Below are positions 20,805-32,693 of a stretch of 64,000 nucleotides of DNA, piece by piece. Each line of letters opens with the position of its first letter. Position 1 is the stretch's first letter. The notes below the pieces were generated by a model, which saw nothing but the letters and a program-made list of their open reading frames with translations, made no database searches and was not told the origin of the DNA. Origin of the DNA: Pseudomonadota bacterium (GTDB lineage: Bacteria; Pseudomonadota; Gammaproteobacteria; Burkholderiales; Burkholderiaceae_C); assembly GCA_021799355.1 (NCBI GenBank), contig JAJZAQ010000011.1, forward strand, positions 1 to 64,000. The letters are read 5' to 3'. The position numbers and the translations under genes were made by a program.

Positions 20805-21324
20805 TGCGCCGTACCCGCCCCTGCCCGGGCCGTCCGACGGCGCGGCGGGGCCGGACGTGGCGTTCGACACCCGCACGCAGGCACATGCGGCGCTGCTGCG
20901 GCTTGTCGAGGGTCAAAGTTCGGTGTTGTGCTGTTTCAGCGCCGAGTTCAGCGCGTGGCCGCTGCAGCGCCCCGAGTTCATCCGCGCGCTGGAGCAGTGG
21001 GCGCTGCGCGATCCGCGGCGGCACGAGGTGCTGCGTCTGCTGGCCGTGGACTGGAGCACGGTGCAGTTGCGCTTCCCCCGCTTTGTCGCGTTTCGCCAGA
21101 CTTTCGCCCATCTCATCGCCTGCCGCCGCATTGCCGAGGCGCGGCTCGACGGGCTGCACGAAATGGCCTGGACACCGCAAGCGGCGGTTTACGCCAAAAC
21201 CGCCACCTGGATGACCGGGCAATGCGTGCGCGACCCGGCGCGGCTGCAGGCGCTGCGGCTGCGCTTCGACGACGCCTGGGAGCAGGCCGTTCCCGCATTC
21301 CCTGCCCATACCCTGGGTTTGTGA
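20773..21324 (+). CDS. Conserved hypothetical protein
   Basis: 183-aa ORF overlapping the end of the upstream gene, same strand; no firm domain recognised. Confidence 0.6.
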   Translation: MPARRMTSAADAPYPPLPGPSDGAAGPDVAFDTRTQAHAALLRLVEGQSSVLCCFSAEFSAWPLQRPEFIRALEQWALRDPRRHEVLRLLAVDWSTVQLRFPRFVAFRQTFAHLIACRRIAEARLDGLHEMAWTPQAAVYAKTATWMTGQCVRDPARLQALRLRFDDAWEQAVPAFPAHTLGL

Positions 21325-21505
21325 CAAATAAACAACATCGTGTTTTTTCGCGCGCATTTTGCGCCACGGGGATAACCCGAAGTATCGCTATACTTATGCG
21401 CTGAGCTTGATGTGCATACCGGTTCTGGTTGCAATTGGGTTCGATCAGGACGGTGACGAATTTTTTGGGTTCCGCCCATTTTTGACTGACGCTTAGAGGA
21501 AAGTA

Positions 21506-21745
21506 ATGAAAAAGTCCATTCTGCTGGCATCGATGATTGCCGCTCTCGCTCTGGCCGCTTGCGGTAAAAAAGAAGAAGCTGCTCCCGCTGCTTCGGCCCC
21601 TGCCGCCGCTTCGGCTCCTGCTGCCGCTTCGGCTCCGGCTCCGGCTGCGTCCAAGCCCGCTGCTTCGGCTCCGGCTGCCGCTTCGGCTCCGGCTGCCGCT
21701 TCGGCTCCTGCCCACGCTGCCTCTGGCGCCAGCGCTGCCAAGTAA
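21506..21745 (+). CDS. Small Ala/Pro/Ser-rich lipoprotein
   Basis: Lipobox LAAC in MKKSILLASMIAALALAACGKKEE, then repeated ASAPAAASAPA; RBS GAGGAAAG upstream; terminator downstream. Confidence 0.8.
   Translation: MKKSILLASMIAALALAACGKKEEAAPAASAPAAASAPAAASAPAPAASKPAASAPAAASAPAAASAPAHAASGASAAK
21587..21720 (+). repeat. Low-complexity tandem repeat (GCTTCGGCTCCGGCTGCC-like units) within the lipoprotein gene
   Basis: Repeated gcttcggctcc(t/g)gctgcc units encoding ASAPAA. Confidence 0.75.
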
Positions 21746-21770
21746 TCCGCGAGTTCTTTCTTGCGGATGC

Positions 21771-21799
21771 AAAAAGGCCGACGATGAGTCGGCCTTTTT
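21771..21799 (+). terminator. Rho-independent terminator
   Basis: AAAAAGGCCGAC-GATGA-GTCGGCCTTTTT, perfect 12-bp arms. Confidence 0.93.
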
Positions 21800-21877
21800 G
21801 TTTGTCTGCTTTCGTTTGCCTGCTTTTGCCCGGCTGGGCGACGGCCTGCAAGCCGTCGCGGCAGACGGCTTGTAGGC

Positions 21878-23032
21878 TTATTGAATCTGCTGCTGCAGGA
21901 TCTGCAGGATTTTGCGCGCGTCCTCGGTGTGCAGCGGTTTGCCATCGGGCGTCTGCACCGTGACCAGGGTTTGCGTGCCCGACGACTGCAGCGCAATGCG
22001 GTAGTCGGCCGGCTTGGGCTCAAAGGCCTTCTTGCCGAACAGCCTGCCGAAAAATCCCGTGCTGTCCTGCGACGCCTTGAGCGCGGCCTCGGCGCTGATG
22101 TAGCGCACGTCGAACTGCCCGGCAGAGCGGTTGCGGTCGATCACGGTGAATCCGGCGGTGTTGATCGCCAGGCTGACTTTGCGCCACGCCGTGTCGAAAC
22201 CCTCCTGCAGTTGCAGCGCCTGTCCGTCGTCGACGAGCTGGGCGGCCACCGGCGGCGCGATGTCCGTCGGGTTGTCCACCCGCTGCTTGGCGGCTTCTTC
22301 GCTCATCCCGAGCGTCACCATGAGCTTGCGTAAAAAGATGGTGTTCAGCCCGGGATCGGGGGTGGCAGGCTCCCACGCCGTGGTCGATTTGTCGTTGGAG
22401 TTGTAGACCTCCTTCATCGACTGGTGGGTGATGTAGATCTGCGTGCCCTTGCCGTCCGGGGTGCGCTCGAACACGGTGCGGAAGCGGTCGCGCGTTCCGG
22501 TGTCGTACAGGCTGTCGAACACCTTGCCCAGATACTTGCGGATGAAGTCCTGCGGCAGCTTGGCGCGGTTTTCCGCCCAGTCGGTTTCCATCACCCCGGT
22601 AGCGGCATCGGCCTGGGTGAGGTAAAAGCCGTTTTCCTGCCAGAAGGCTTTGACTTTTTCCCAGAGTTGTTCCGGCGGGGCGTCGACGACCAGCCAGCGC
22701 TGGCCGCCGGCCTGGTCGATGTGCATGCCCGGAAACTGCGGCAGCACCGCGTTGGTTTTGGCCATCTGCTCGGCGGTCTTGACGCCGCGGTCGTAAGCCA
22801 GAGCGCTCACCGGAGCGTTGGGCGCACCGGGGATGACGTAGCGTTCCTGCCGCGCCAGTTGCGTCAGGTCGGGCGGAACCTCCAGGGGGTTGCCCTGTTT
22901 GGCGCTTTCGTAATCGACGCTCTTGCCCTCGACGATGGTATTGAGCGAGGAGCAGCCGCCCAGAAGGGCGCTGGCCCCCACGGCGAGGGTCAGGGCACGC
23001 AGTCGCCAGGAGGTGGATGGGTTCATAGGCAA
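21878..23032 (-). CDS. bamC: Outer membrane assembly factor BamC
   Basis: Lipobox ALLGGCSSL; GNPLEVPPDLTQL; WLVVDAPPEQLWEKVKAFWQENGFYL; adjacent to dapA. Confidence 0.9.
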   Translation of the reverse strand: MPMNPSTSWRLRALTLAVGASALLGGCSSLNTIVEGKSVDYESAKQGNPLEVPPDLTQLARQERYVIPGAPNAPVSALAYDRGVKTAEQMAKTNAVLPQFPGMHIDQAGGQRWLVVDAPPEQLWEKVKAFWQENGFYLTQADAATGVMETDWAENRAKLPQDFIRKYLGKVFDSLYDTGTRDRFRTVFERTPDGKGTQIYITHQSMKEVYNSNDKSTTAWEPATPDPGLNTIFLRKLMVTLGMSEEAAKQRVDNPTDIAPPVAAQLVDDGQALQLQEGFDTAWRKVSLAINTAGFTVIDRNRSAGQFDVRYISAEAALKASQDSTGFFGRLFGKKAFEPKPADYRIALQSSGTQTLVTVQTPDGKPLHTEDARKILQILQQQIQ

Positions 23033-23056
23033 AAGGCTCTCGAAGGATCGGATGGA

Positions 23057-23955
<899 letters not shown>

Positions 23956-23959
<4 letters not shown>

Positions 23960-24543
23960 TGTTCTGCGAGTGATGCGGTGTGGGTCGAAAGATTGTATCG
24001 GTCTGCCGCCTGCGCGTCGGCGGCTTCGCGCACCGCGACGATGCGCTGCACATACGCCGGGTGCGGCGTGGTGACGAAGCCATCCTCATAACGCAGCACG
24101 CGCAGCGCCGGGCGCACGGCATCGAGCAGTTCGCCCGGGCGCAGCAGAAACGCGGGGTTGGACGGCTTGCCCAGACTCGCCTGCCCCAGCGCGAAGGTTT
24201 CGTACAGCAGCACCCCGCCGGGAGCGACGGCCTGGACGATGTGCGGCAGCAGCGGTCGCCACAGGTAGTTGGTCACGACCACGGCGTCGAACTGACGCTG
24301 CGCATACGGCCATGCGCCCGCTTCGAGGTCGGCGACGCAGACGTCGGCGATGTCGCGCAGCGGCTGCACCGCCTGCGCGTCGCGATCGACGGCGAACACG
24401 CGGTGGCCGCGTTGCTGCAGCCAGCGCACGTGCCGGCCGGCGCCGCACGCCACGTCGAGCACGGTGCCGGCAGGGCGCAGCAGGTGGGCGTGACGCACGA
24501 TCCAGGGCGAAGGTGGGGTGGGGGCGCAAGCAGAGGAGTCCAT
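23956..24543 (-). CDS. Class I SAM-dependent methyltransferase
   Basis: [32 protein letters not shown]. Stop overlaps the dapA start. Confidence 0.88.
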
Positions 24544-24630
24544 CCGCGCATCGTACCGGCGTGCGGCAGACCACACCGTCTGCGCCTGAAGGCACAATGC
24601 AGGCAGACCCTCAACCCGAACGATTTCACC

Positions 24631-25656
24631 ATGACCCGATCCCCGATCATCCTGGTCACCGGCGGCGCCGGCTACATCGGCTCGCATACCTGCGTGGCGC
24701 TGATCGAAGCCGGCTACACCCCGGTGGTGTACGACAACCTGTGCAACAGCAGCGCCGAGTCGCTGGCGCGGGTGCAGACCATCACCGGCCAGCGCCCGGC
24801 GCTGATCGAGGCCGACATCCGCGACGCAAAGGCGCTGGACGCCGCGCTGGCCGCGCACCGGCCCGTGGCGGTGATCCACTTCGCCGGGCTCAAGGCGGTG
24901 GGCAAGTCGGTGGAAAAGCCGCTGCTGTACTACGACAACAACGTCGGCGGCACGGTGACCCTGCTCGAGGCCATGCAGCGCGCAGGACTCTGCAACCTCA
25001 TCTTCTCGTCCTCGGCGACGGTGTACGGCGACCCGGCCAGCGTACCGATCCGCGAAGACTTCCCGACCAGCGCGACCAACCCCTACGGCCGCAGCAAGCT
25101 GATGATCGAGGAAATCCTCGCCGACCTGTTCCGCGCCGAGCCACAGTGGCGCATCGCCCGGCTGCGCTACTTCAACCCGGTCGGCGCGCACGAGAGCGGG
25201 CTGATCGGCGAAGACCCGCGCGGCATTCCCAACAACTTGATGCCCTACATCACTCAGGTCGCGGTCGGTCGGCTGCCCAAGCTACGGGTGTTCGGCGGCG
25301 ACTGGCCGACGGTCGACGGCAGCGGGGTGCGCGACTACATCCATGTGATGGATCTGGCCGAAGGGCATGTCGCGGCGCTGAAGCACCTGCTGGCGCACGA
25401 AGGGATGTTCACCGTCAACCTCGGCACCGGCCAGGGCTACTCGGTGCTGCAGATGGTGCAAGCGTTCGGCCAGAGCATCGGCCGCGAGCTGCCGTATGAA
25501 ATCGTCGACCGCCGCCCGGGCGACATCGCCGCATGCTGGGCCGACCCGAGCGCGGCGGAAAAGCTGCTCGGCTGGAAGGCCAAACGGGGGCTGGAGCAAA
25601 TCTGCGCCGACGCCTGGCGCTGGCAGCAGGGCAACCCGCAGGGGTATGGCCACTGA
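24631..25656 (+). CDS. galE: UDP-glucose 4-epimerase
   Basis: ILVTGGAGYIGSHTCVALIEAGYTPVVYDNL; SSSATVYGDP; NPYGRSKLMIEEIL. Confidence 0.97.
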   Translation: MTRSPIILVTGGAGYIGSHTCVALIEAGYTPVVYDNLCNSSAESLARVQTITGQRPALIEADIRDAKALDAALAAHRPVAVIHFAGLKAVGKSVEKPLLYYDNNVGGTVTLLEAMQRAGLCNLIFSSSATVYGDPASVPIREDFPTSATNPYGRSKLMIEEILADLFRAEPQWRIARLRYFNPVGAHESGLIGEDPRGIPNNLMPYITQVAVGRLPKLRVFGGDWPTVDGSGVRDYIHVMDLAEGHVAALKHLLAHEGMFTVNLGTGQGYSVLQMVQAFGQSIGRELPYEIVDRRPGDIAACWADPSAAEKLLGWKAKRGLEQICADAWRWQQGNPQGYGH

Positions 25657-25762
25657 GCGCAGGCGGGGGCGAGCAAGGCGACTCGAGCGCGGCGCATTGC
25701 CGTAGCGACTCGGCGTGGTAAGGTCGGAACTTCCGTGTCAACCCGATCGAAAGGAATCTCCG

Positions 25763-26272
25763 ATGAGCAAATCCTCTCCTGCGTTGCAGGCCTCCGCTGC
25801 CGCGCTGCACATCGGCATCAGCGCCAAGGACCGCGAGAACATCGCCGGACATCTGTCCCGGTTGCTGGCCGACACCTACACCCTGTACCTGACCACCCAC
25901 AACTTCCACTGGAACGTCACCGGGCCGATGTTCAACGCCCTGCACCTGATGTTCATGGAACAGTACACCGAGCTGTGGAACGCGGTCGACCCGATCGCCG
26001 AGCGCATCCGTGCGCTGGGCTTTTTCGTCCCTGGGTCGTATCAGGCGTTCAGCAGCCGCTCCAGCCTGGACGACGTGCCGGCGCAGCCGCCCAAGGCGCA
26101 AGAGATGATCGCGATTCTGGTCAAAGGGCACGAGGCGGTGGCCAAGACTGCGCGCGAGGTGTTTTCGGTCGCCGACGCCGCCAACGACCAGCCTACCGCC
26201 GACCTGATGACGCAGCGGCTGGACATCCACGAAAAAACCGCCTGGATGCTGCGCAGCCTGCTCGACAGTTGA
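25763..26272 (+). CDS. dps: Dps family ferritin-like DNA-protection protein
   Basis: [42 protein letters not shown]. Confidence 0.93.
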   Translation: MSKSSPALQASAAALHIGISAKDRENIAGHLSRLLADTYTLYLTTHNFHWNVTGPMFNALHLMFMEQYTELWNAVDPIAERIRALGFFVPGSYQAFSSRSSLDDVPAQPPKAQEMIAILVKGHEAVAKTAREVFSVADAANDQPTADLMTQRLDIHEKTAWMLRSLLDS

Positions 26273-26306
26273 ACCGCTGTGCCGGCCATGGCCGGCGCTG
26301 GCGATA

Positions 26307-27170
26307 ATGGCGCAGATGGAACGTTTGCGTTTGTGGCTGGCCCTGATCCGTTGGGACAAGCCGGTCGGTTCTCTGCTGTTGTTGTGGCCGAGTCTGTCGG
26401 CGTTGTGGATTGCAAGTAGCGGCCGCCCGAACTGGTGGCTGGTGGTGGTGTTCATCGCCGGCACGTTTCTCATGCGTTCGGCCGGCTGCGCGGTCAACGA
26501 CGTGGCCGATCAGGACTTCGACCGCGCCGTGCGCCGCACGGCGCAGCGTCCGGTGACATCGGGCCAGGTGTCCACCCGGGAGGCGCTGCTGGTGGGCGCC
26601 GTGCTGGCGCTCGTCGCCTTCGGTCTGGTGCTCACCACCAATGCGCTGACCATTCAGATGTCGGTGGCGGCCCTGCTCATCGCCATTGCCTACCCCTGGA
26701 CCAAACGCTGGCTGGCGTTGCCGCAGGCGTATCTCGGCGTGGCGTTCAGCTTCGGTATTCCCATGGCGTTCGCCGCCGCGCGCGGCGAGGTGCCGCTGCT
26801 GGCCTGGGTGCTGCTGCTGGGCAATCTGTTCTGGGTGCTGGCCTACGACACCGAATACGCCATGGTCGACCGCGAGGACGACCTGAAGGTGGGCATCAAG
26901 ACCTCGGCGATCACCTTCGGCCGCGCCGACGTCGCCGCGGTCATGGCCAGCTACGCCGCGTTCATCGCCATCTGGGCCGCGGTGGGCTGGGCGCTGCACC
27001 TGGGCTGGCCGTATGCTCTGGGCGTGGCCGCAGCCGCGGCGCAGGCGGTGCATCACTACACCCTGATCCGCAGCCGCGATCCGGCGCGGTGTTTTCGCGC
27101 TTTCCGCCTCAACCACTACCTCGGGTTGGCGCTGTTTGCCGGGGTGGTGGCGGCTTACGCCGTGCGCTGA
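26307..27170 (+). CDS. ubiA: 4-hydroxybenzoate octaprenyltransferase
   Basis: [65 protein letters not shown]. Confidence 0.97.
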   Translation: MAQMERLRLWLALIRWDKPVGSLLLLWPSLSALWIASSGRPNWWLVVVFIAGTFLMRSAGCAVNDVADQDFDRAVRRTAQRPVTSGQVSTREALLVGAVLALVAFGLVLTTNALTIQMSVAALLIAIAYPWTKRWLALPQAYLGVAFSFGIPMAFAAARGEVPLLAWVLLLGNLFWVLAYDTEYAMVDREDDLKVGIKTSAITFGRADVAAVMASYAAFIAIWAAVGWALHLGWPYALGVAAAAAQAVHHYTLIRSRDPARCFRAFRLNHYLGLALFAGVVAAYAVR

Positions 27171-27183
27171 GGCGACCGCCGCC

Positions 27184-28068
27184 TCAAGCCGTCAGCCGCT
27201 GCAGCGCCTCGCGGTAACGCTCCGCGGTCCTGGCGATGATGTCCGCCGGCAGATGTGGTGGCGGCGGCTGCTTGTTCCAGCCGGGCACGCTCTCCAGCCA
27301 GTCGCGCAAAAACTGCTTGTCGAAGCTCGGCGGCGACACGCCTTCCTTCCATGTGTCGGCCGGCCAGAAGCGCGACGAATCGGGGGTCAGCACTTCGTCC
27401 ATCAGCGTGACGGTGCCGTGCTCGTCCAGCCCGAATTCGAACTTGGTGTCGGCGATCAGGATGCCGCGCGCCGCGGCGTAATCGGCGGCACGCTGGTAGA
27501 TCGCCAGGCTGGCGTCGTGCACCTGGATCGCCGTTTCCGCGCCGATGGTCGCGGCCATCTGGCTGAACGAAATGTTTTCGTCGTGCGCACCGAGCTCGGC
27601 CTTGGTCGCCGGGGTGAAAATCGGCTCGGGCAGGCGGCTGGCGAGCTTCAGCCCCGCAGGCAGCCTGACCCCGCACACCGAGCCCGTGGCCTGATAGTCC
27701 TTCCAGCCCGACCCGGCGAGATACCCGCGTACCACCGCCTCGACCGGCAGCGGCTTGAGCCGCTTGACCACCATCGCCCGGCCGCGCACCTGCTCGCGCT
27801 CATCGGGCGCGACCACCGATTCCGGGTCGTCGGGCAGCAGATGGTTGGGCACGACGTCGTGCAGCAGCCCGAACCAGAAGCGGGCCATGCGGGTGAGGAT
27901 TTCGCCCTTGCCGGGAATCGGCTCGGCCATGATGACGTCGAACGCCGAAATGCGGTCGGTGGCGACCATCAGCATGCGATGTTCGTCGATCGCGTAGTTC
28001 TCGCGCACTTTGCCGCGCGACAGCAGCGGCAGCGAGCGTAGGGTGGTTTGCAGCAGGGCAGAAGTCAT
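27184..28068 (-). CDS. purC: Phosphoribosylaminoimidazole-succinocarboxamide synthase
   Basis: [58 protein letters not shown]. Confidence 0.96.
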   Translation of the reverse strand: MTSALLQTTLRSLPLLSRGKVRENYAIDEHRMLMVATDRISAFDVIMAEPIPGKGEILTRMARFWFGLLHDVVPNHLLPDDPESVVAPDEREQVRGRAMVVKRLKPLPVEAVVRGYLAGSGWKDYQATGSVCGVRLPAGLKLASRLPEPIFTPATKAELGAHDENISFSQMAATIGAETAIQVHDASLAIYQRAADYAAARGILIADTKFEFGLDEHGTVTLMDEVLTPDSSRFWPADTWKEGVSPPSFDKQFLRDWLESVPGWNKQPPPPHLPADIIARTAERYREALQRLTA

Positions 28069-28196
28069 GGGCGGGCTTTCGGAACGCAGTCAGCCGATTG
28101 TAGAAACCCCGCGGCGGCGCCTTGCAGGCTTGAGTTTTTGCCTCGTCGCAGCCCACAATGCCGCTGCCGCATGTGCGGTGACAACGGAGACAGGAC

Positions 28197-28778
28197 ATGG
28201 CTGCAAAACGCATTTTGCTGCTCGCAGGGGATTACGCCGAAGACTACGAAACCATGGTGCCGTTCCAGACGCTGCAGGCCGTGGGACACACGGTGCACGC
28301 GGTCTGCCCGGACAAAAAGGCCGGCGAGCAGGTGAAAACCGCGATCCACGATTTCGAGGGGGCGCAGACCTATTCGGAAAAACCGGGGCACAACTTCACC
28401 CTCAACGCCACCTTCGCCGAGGTCAAACCCGAGGACTACGACGCGCTGCTCATCCCCGGAGGCCGGGCGCCCGAGTACCTGCGGCTGAACCCGCGCGTGC
28501 TGGCCATCGTGCGCCATTTCTTCGACACCAACAAGCCGGTGGCGGCGGTGTGCCACGGCGCGCAGATTCTGGCCGCAGCCGGCGTGCTGCAGGGACGCCG
28601 GTGCTCGGCGTACCCGGCATGCGGCCCGGAAGTGCGCGAGGCCGGTGGCGACTATGCCGACATTCCCGTGGACCAGGCGGTGACGCAGGGCAATCTGGTG
28701 ACCGCGCCGGCGTGGCCGGCGCATCCCGCGTGGCTCGGGCAGTTTCTCAAGCTGCTGGGCACGCAGATCACGCTCTGA
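28197..28778 (+). CDS. DJ-1/PfpI family protein
   Basis: [61 protein letters not shown]. Confidence 0.92.
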   Translation: MAAKRILLLAGDYAEDYETMVPFQTLQAVGHTVHAVCPDKKAGEQVKTAIHDFEGAQTYSEKPGHNFTLNATFAEVKPEDYDALLIPGGRAPEYLRLNPRVLAIVRHFFDTNKPVAAVCHGAQILAAAGVLQGRRCSAYPACGPEVREAGGDYADIPVDQAVTQGNLVTAPAWPAHPAWLGQFLKLLGTQITL

Positions 28779-28869
28779 CCGCGCCACGCCGCCGGCTCCA
28801 GGCCGGCGTCTGCCCCCCGCAAACGGTGAACGCCCCACGCGCGGGCGAGGGCGGGTGGGTTGCCCGGCG

Positions 28870-29769
28870 TCAGCTCAGCACCGTCATGCTCAGCCGGCGG
28901 CGGTAACTTTCCACCGTGGGGTCGGCCGCTGCGGGCTGGCCGGCGGCGGTGGGTTTGGGCGCCTCTGCCGGGGTGAGCAGTTCGAGGATGTTGACATAGG
29001 TCTTGCGTGCCTTGTCCTCGTTCCAGGTTTTGTTGCGCATGAGGATTTCGAGCAGCTCGTCGAGCGCTGCCGTCCATTGCTGCTCGGCCATGTAGCGTTG
29101 CGCCAGCGCGTAGCGCGCATCGAAATCGCGTTTGTTCGCGGCGATGTCGGCCTGGAGCACAGCCACGGCGGGCAGGCCCGGCGCTTCCTGCGCCGCGGTC
29201 AGCCAGTCGGCCAGCGCCTGGATGCGCCGGTCGGTCGGCGCCTTGGCTGCCAGCGGCTCGAACGCCTGCGCCGCGTCGGCGGTGCGGCCGGCCTTGAGCA
29301 GCAGCTCGACATACGCCTTGCGCGCGCTATCGTTGGCCGGATTGGTCGCCAGATCCTGCTGCAGCTTTTCCAGCGGCGGCAGGGCGGCGCCGGCCGGTGC
29401 GGCCGGCTCGGCGGCATCGGCCGCGCCGTCCTGTTCCGGGGCGGCCTGCGGGACGTGCTTGTCGAGAAACGCCCGGATCTGGCCTTCGGGCAGCGCGCCG
29501 ACGAAACCATCGACCGGCTGGCCGTTTTTCAGCAGCATCACCATCGGGATGCTGCGCACGCCGAACGCAGCGGCCAGCTCCTGTTCTTCCTCGGTGTTGA
29601 TTTTCACCAGCTTGAACCGGCCGGCGTAAGCGATTTCGAGTTTTTCCAGCACGGGGCCGAGCGCGCGGCACGGGCCGCACCACGGCGCCCACAGATCCAC
29701 CAGCACCGGCACGGTGTTGGACGCTTCGATGACTTCGGCTTCAAAATTGGCGACGGTGACATCAATCAT
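28870..29769 (-). CDS. Thioredoxin with C-terminal TPR region (CnoX/YbbN-like)
   Basis: VLVDLWAPWCGPCRALGPVLEKL followed by TPR-like region. Confidence 0.92.
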   Translation of the reverse strand: MIDVTVANFEAEVIEASNTVPVLVDLWAPWCGPCRALGPVLEKLEIAYAGRFKLVKINTEEEQELAAAFGVRSIPMVMLLKNGQPVDGFVGALPEGQIRAFLDKHVPQAAPEQDGAADAAEPAAPAGAALPPLEKLQQDLATNPANDSARKAYVELLLKAGRTADAAQAFEPLAAKAPTDRRIQALADWLTAAQEAPGLPAVAVLQADIAANKRDFDARYALAQRYMAEQQWTAALDELLEILMRNKTWNEDKARKTYVNILELLTPAEAPKPTAAGQPAAADPTVESYRRRLSMTVLS

Positions 29770-29931
29770 GTTCGACTCCTGAAAGCGGGCAGATGGGGGC
29801 GGATGCGCAAAATACCAGCGGGGGTATGCGGCGCGCAATCTGCGTCTGCCGTGAGCATAGCGGCGCCTGCGCGCGTGGTGGCCGCGGCTTCTTAAAATCG
29901 CCGCTTCGACAGACGCAGCAAGGAGAGGCAG

Positions 29932-30420
29932 ATGGCCGCAATCGGCGTGGTGATGGGCTCGCAGAGCGACTGGGAGGTGATGCGCCATGCGGCCGACGTC
30001 CTGGCCCGCTTCGGTGTGCCGCACGACTGTCGGGTGGTGTCGGCGCACCGCATGCCCGACGACCTGTTCGCCTACGCCGAGGCGGCGCAGCCGCGTGGAC
30101 TGCGCGCCATCATTGCCGGAGCCGGCGGCGCGGCACACCTGCCGGGCATGCTCGCGGCCAAAACCACGGTGCCGGTGCTCGGTGTGCCGGTGCCGAGCAA
30201 GTATCTGCGTGGCAAGGATTCGCTGCTGTCCATCGTGCAAATGCCCAAGGGCATTCCGGTGGCGACGTTCGCCATCGGCGAGGCCGGGGCGGCCAACGCG
30301 GCGCTGTTCGCCATCGCGCTGCTGGCCGCGCACGACGCCGACCTGCGCAGCCGGCTCGACGCCTTCCGCGCCGAACAGACCGCGGCGGCGCGGGCAATGC
30401 GCGTGGGAGACGCGGCATGA
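29932..30420 (+). CDS. purE: 5-(carboxyamino)imidazole ribonucleotide mutase
   Basis: [53 protein letters not shown]. Confidence 0.97.
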   Translation: MAAIGVVMGSQSDWEVMRHAADVLARFGVPHDCRVVSAHRMPDDLFAYAEAAQPRGLRAIIAGAGGAAHLPGMLAAKTTVPVLGVPVPSKYLRGKDSLLSIVQMPKGIPVATFAIGEAGAANAALFAIALLAAHDADLRSRLDAFRAEQTAAARAMRVGDAA

Positions 30421-31586
30421 GCCAGTCCGCGGCGTTCATTCCCCCCGGCGCCACGCTGGGGGTACTCGGCGGCGGGCAACTCGGCCGCATGTTCGCGCAG
30501 GCGGCGCAAAGCGCCGGCTATGGCGTGGCCGTGCTCGAAGCCGACGAGGCCGCGCCAGCGGCGCAGGTCACCGGCATCCACCTGGCGGCGCGTTACGACG
30601 ATCCGCTGGCGCTGGAACAGCTCGCCCGCGAGTGCGCCGCGGTGACGGTGGAATTCGAGAACATCCCGGCGCAGGCGCTGCGCTGGCTCGATGCGCGGGT
30701 GCCGCTGGCGCCAGCGCCGCAGGCCGTTGCCGTCTGCCAGGATCGGGCGCAGGAAAAGGCCTTGTTCGCCCGGCTGGGCGTGCCGTGCGCACCGCATGCC
30801 GTGCTGCCCGCCGGGGCGGACTTCGGGGCGGTCAGCCCCGGGTTGTTTCCCGGCATCCTGAAAACCGCGCGGCTGGGCTACGACGGCAAAGGCCAGATCG
30901 CCGTGCCCACCGCCGCGGACCTGCCTGCGGCGTGGGCCGCGCTCGGCGGCGTGGACTGCGTGCTGGAACAGCGGCTGGACCTGGCGTTCGAGCTCTCCGT
31001 GGTGATGGCGCGCGGCCGTGACGGTGCCGTGGTGCAGTTCGCCCCGCAGCAGAATCTGCACCGCAATGGCATTTTGTTTGCCAGCCTGTCCCCCGGCGCG
31101 GCGATCCCACCGGAGGTCGCGCAGGCGGCGCAGGCTGCTGCAGCCACGGTGGCGCAGGGGCTGGATTATGTCGGTGTGCTGTGTGTGGAATTTTTTGTGC
31201 TGCGCGACGGCCGGCTGCTGGCCAACGAAATCGCGCCGCGGCCGCACAACTCCGGCCACCACACCATCGACTCGTGTACCGTGTCGCAATTCGAACTGCA
31301 GTGGCGGGCATTGGTGGGCGCGCCGCTGCTGCCGCCGCGGCAGCACAGCGCCGCGGTGATGCTCAATCTGCTGGGCGACCTGTGGTTCGACGCCGCGGGC
31401 CGGCAGCGTGAGCCCGATTGGGCCGCCGTGCTGGCGCTGGCCGGCGCCCATCTGCACCTCTACGGCAAGCGCGAGCCGCGCAAAGGCCGCAAGATGGGGC
31501 ACTTGACCTGCACCGCGGCCAGCGCCGAGGCTGCGCGGCAAACCGCCTTGCGCGCGTGCGACCTGCTCGGCCTGGAGCCGTTCTGA
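30417..31586 (+). CDS. purK: 5-(carboxyamino)imidazole ribonucleotide synthase
   Basis: [48 protein letters not shown] overlap with purE. Confidence 0.97.
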   Translation: MSQSAAFIPPGATLGVLGGGQLGRMFAQAAQSAGYGVAVLEADEAAPAAQVTGIHLAARYDDPLALEQLARECAAVTVEFENIPAQALRWLDARVPLAPAPQAVAVCQDRAQEKALFARLGVPCAPHAVLPAGADFGAVSPGLFPGILKTARLGYDGKGQIAVPTAADLPAAWAALGGVDCVLEQRLDLAFELSVVMARGRDGAVVQFAPQQNLHRNGILFASLSPGAAIPPEVAQAAQAAAATVAQGLDYVGVLCVEFFVLRDGRLLANEIAPRPHNSGHHTIDSCTVSQFELQWRALVGAPLLPPRQHSAAVMLNLLGDLWFDAAGRQREPDWAAVLALAGAHLHLYGKREPRKGRKMGHLTCTAASAEAARQTALRACDLLGLEPF

Positions 31587-31588
31587 AC

Positions 31589-32590
31589 GTGGCCGCCGCT
31601 CCCACCGCCTCGGTGACTGCCGCCGACATCGCAGCGGCGGTGCAGCGGCTGGAGGCCGGCGAACTCGTCGGTTTGCCCACCGAAACCGTCTACGGCCTGG
31701 CGGCCGACGCCGAAAACCCGCAGGCGGTGGCCAAAATCTATGCGGCCAAAGGTCGGCCGGCGGACCATCCGGTGATCGTGCACGTGGCGCGCGACGCCGA
31801 TCTGGCGCATTGGGCCTCGACGGTGCCCGAGGCCGCGCGGGCGCTGGCGGCTGCTTTCTGGCCCGGGCCGCTGACGCTGATCCTGCCGCGCCGGCCCGGG
31901 GTCGCCACGGCCTGCGCCGCCGGGCAGGATAGCATCGGCCTGCGCTGCCCGGCGCACCCCGTGGCGCAGGCGGTGCTGGGGCAGTTCAGGCATGGCCGGG
32001 GCGGGCTGGCGGCGCCGTCGGCCAACCGCTTCGGCCGCATCAGCCCGACGACCGCGGCACACGTGCGCGCCGAACTCGGCGACGATCTGCTGGTGCTCGA
32101 CGGCGGCGCCTGTGCCGTGGGGATCGAAAGCACCATCGTCGATTGCACGGTGCAGCCGCCGCGCATCTTGCGTCCGGGCCAGTTGCAGGCGGACGCGCTG
32201 GCGCAGGTGCTGGGCGTGCCGGCCAGCACCCTGCTGCGCCCGACCGAAGGCGCGCCGCGCGTGGCCGGTGCACTGCCGGCGCACTATGCGCCGCGCACGC
32301 CGCTGCTGCTGCGCAGCCGTGAACAGATCGACGCCGACTGGCCGCGGCAGACTGCGGCGGGGCAGCGTATCGGCGTGCTGGCGCTTGCCGCCCCTGCCAC
32401 CGGTGCGGCGCACTGGCTGGCATTGCCTGCCACGCCAGCGGAGTACGCGCGACGGCTATACGCCGCGCTGCGTGAGCTCGATAGCGCGCAGCTCGACCAG
32501 ATCTGGGTCGAGGAATTGCCCGACACGCCGCCCTGGCTGGCGCTGCGCGACCGTCTGCGCCGGGCGGAGCATGGCTCCGGCCCGCGCTGA
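31589..32590 (+). CDS. L-threonylcarbamoyladenylate synthase (Sua5/YrdC family)
   Basis: GELVGLPTETVYGLAADAENPQAVAKIYAAKGRPADHPVIVHV; C-terminal Sua5 domain. GTG start. Confidence 0.93.
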   Translation: MAAAPTASVTAADIAAAVQRLEAGELVGLPTETVYGLAADAENPQAVAKIYAAKGRPADHPVIVHVARDADLAHWASTVPEAARALAAAFWPGPLTLILPRRPGVATACAAGQDSIGLRCPAHPVAQAVLGQFRHGRGGLAAPSANRFGRISPTTAAHVRAELGDDLLVLDGGACAVGIESTIVDCTVQPPRILRPGQLQADALAQVLGVPASTLLRPTEGAPRVAGALPAHYAPRTPLLLRSREQIDADWPRQTAAGQRIGVLALAAPATGAAHWLALPATPAEYARRLYAALRELDSAQLDQIWVEELPDTPPWLALRDRLRRAEHGSGPR

Positions 32591-32658
32591 CGCGACCCCG
32601 GCGCGTGCCGGGCGTTGTTGCGAATTCGCCAACTGCCGCAGCATGGGCAAAAACGCTC

Positions 32659-32687
32659 TTGCGACGCCTACTTGCCTCCGTTATGCT
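32659..32687 (+). promoter_or_regulatory. Sigma-70-type promoter candidate
   Basis: TTGCGA (32659-32664), 17-nt spacer, TATGCT (32682-32687). Confidence 0.55.
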
Positions 32688-32693
32688 GGAAGC

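Noticed and set aside
21844-21877. Terminator for bamC (GCCTGCAAGCCGTC/GACGGCTTGTAGGC)
   Set aside because: Good inverted repeat right after the bamC stop, but no T run on the minus strand, so not called as an intrinsic terminator.
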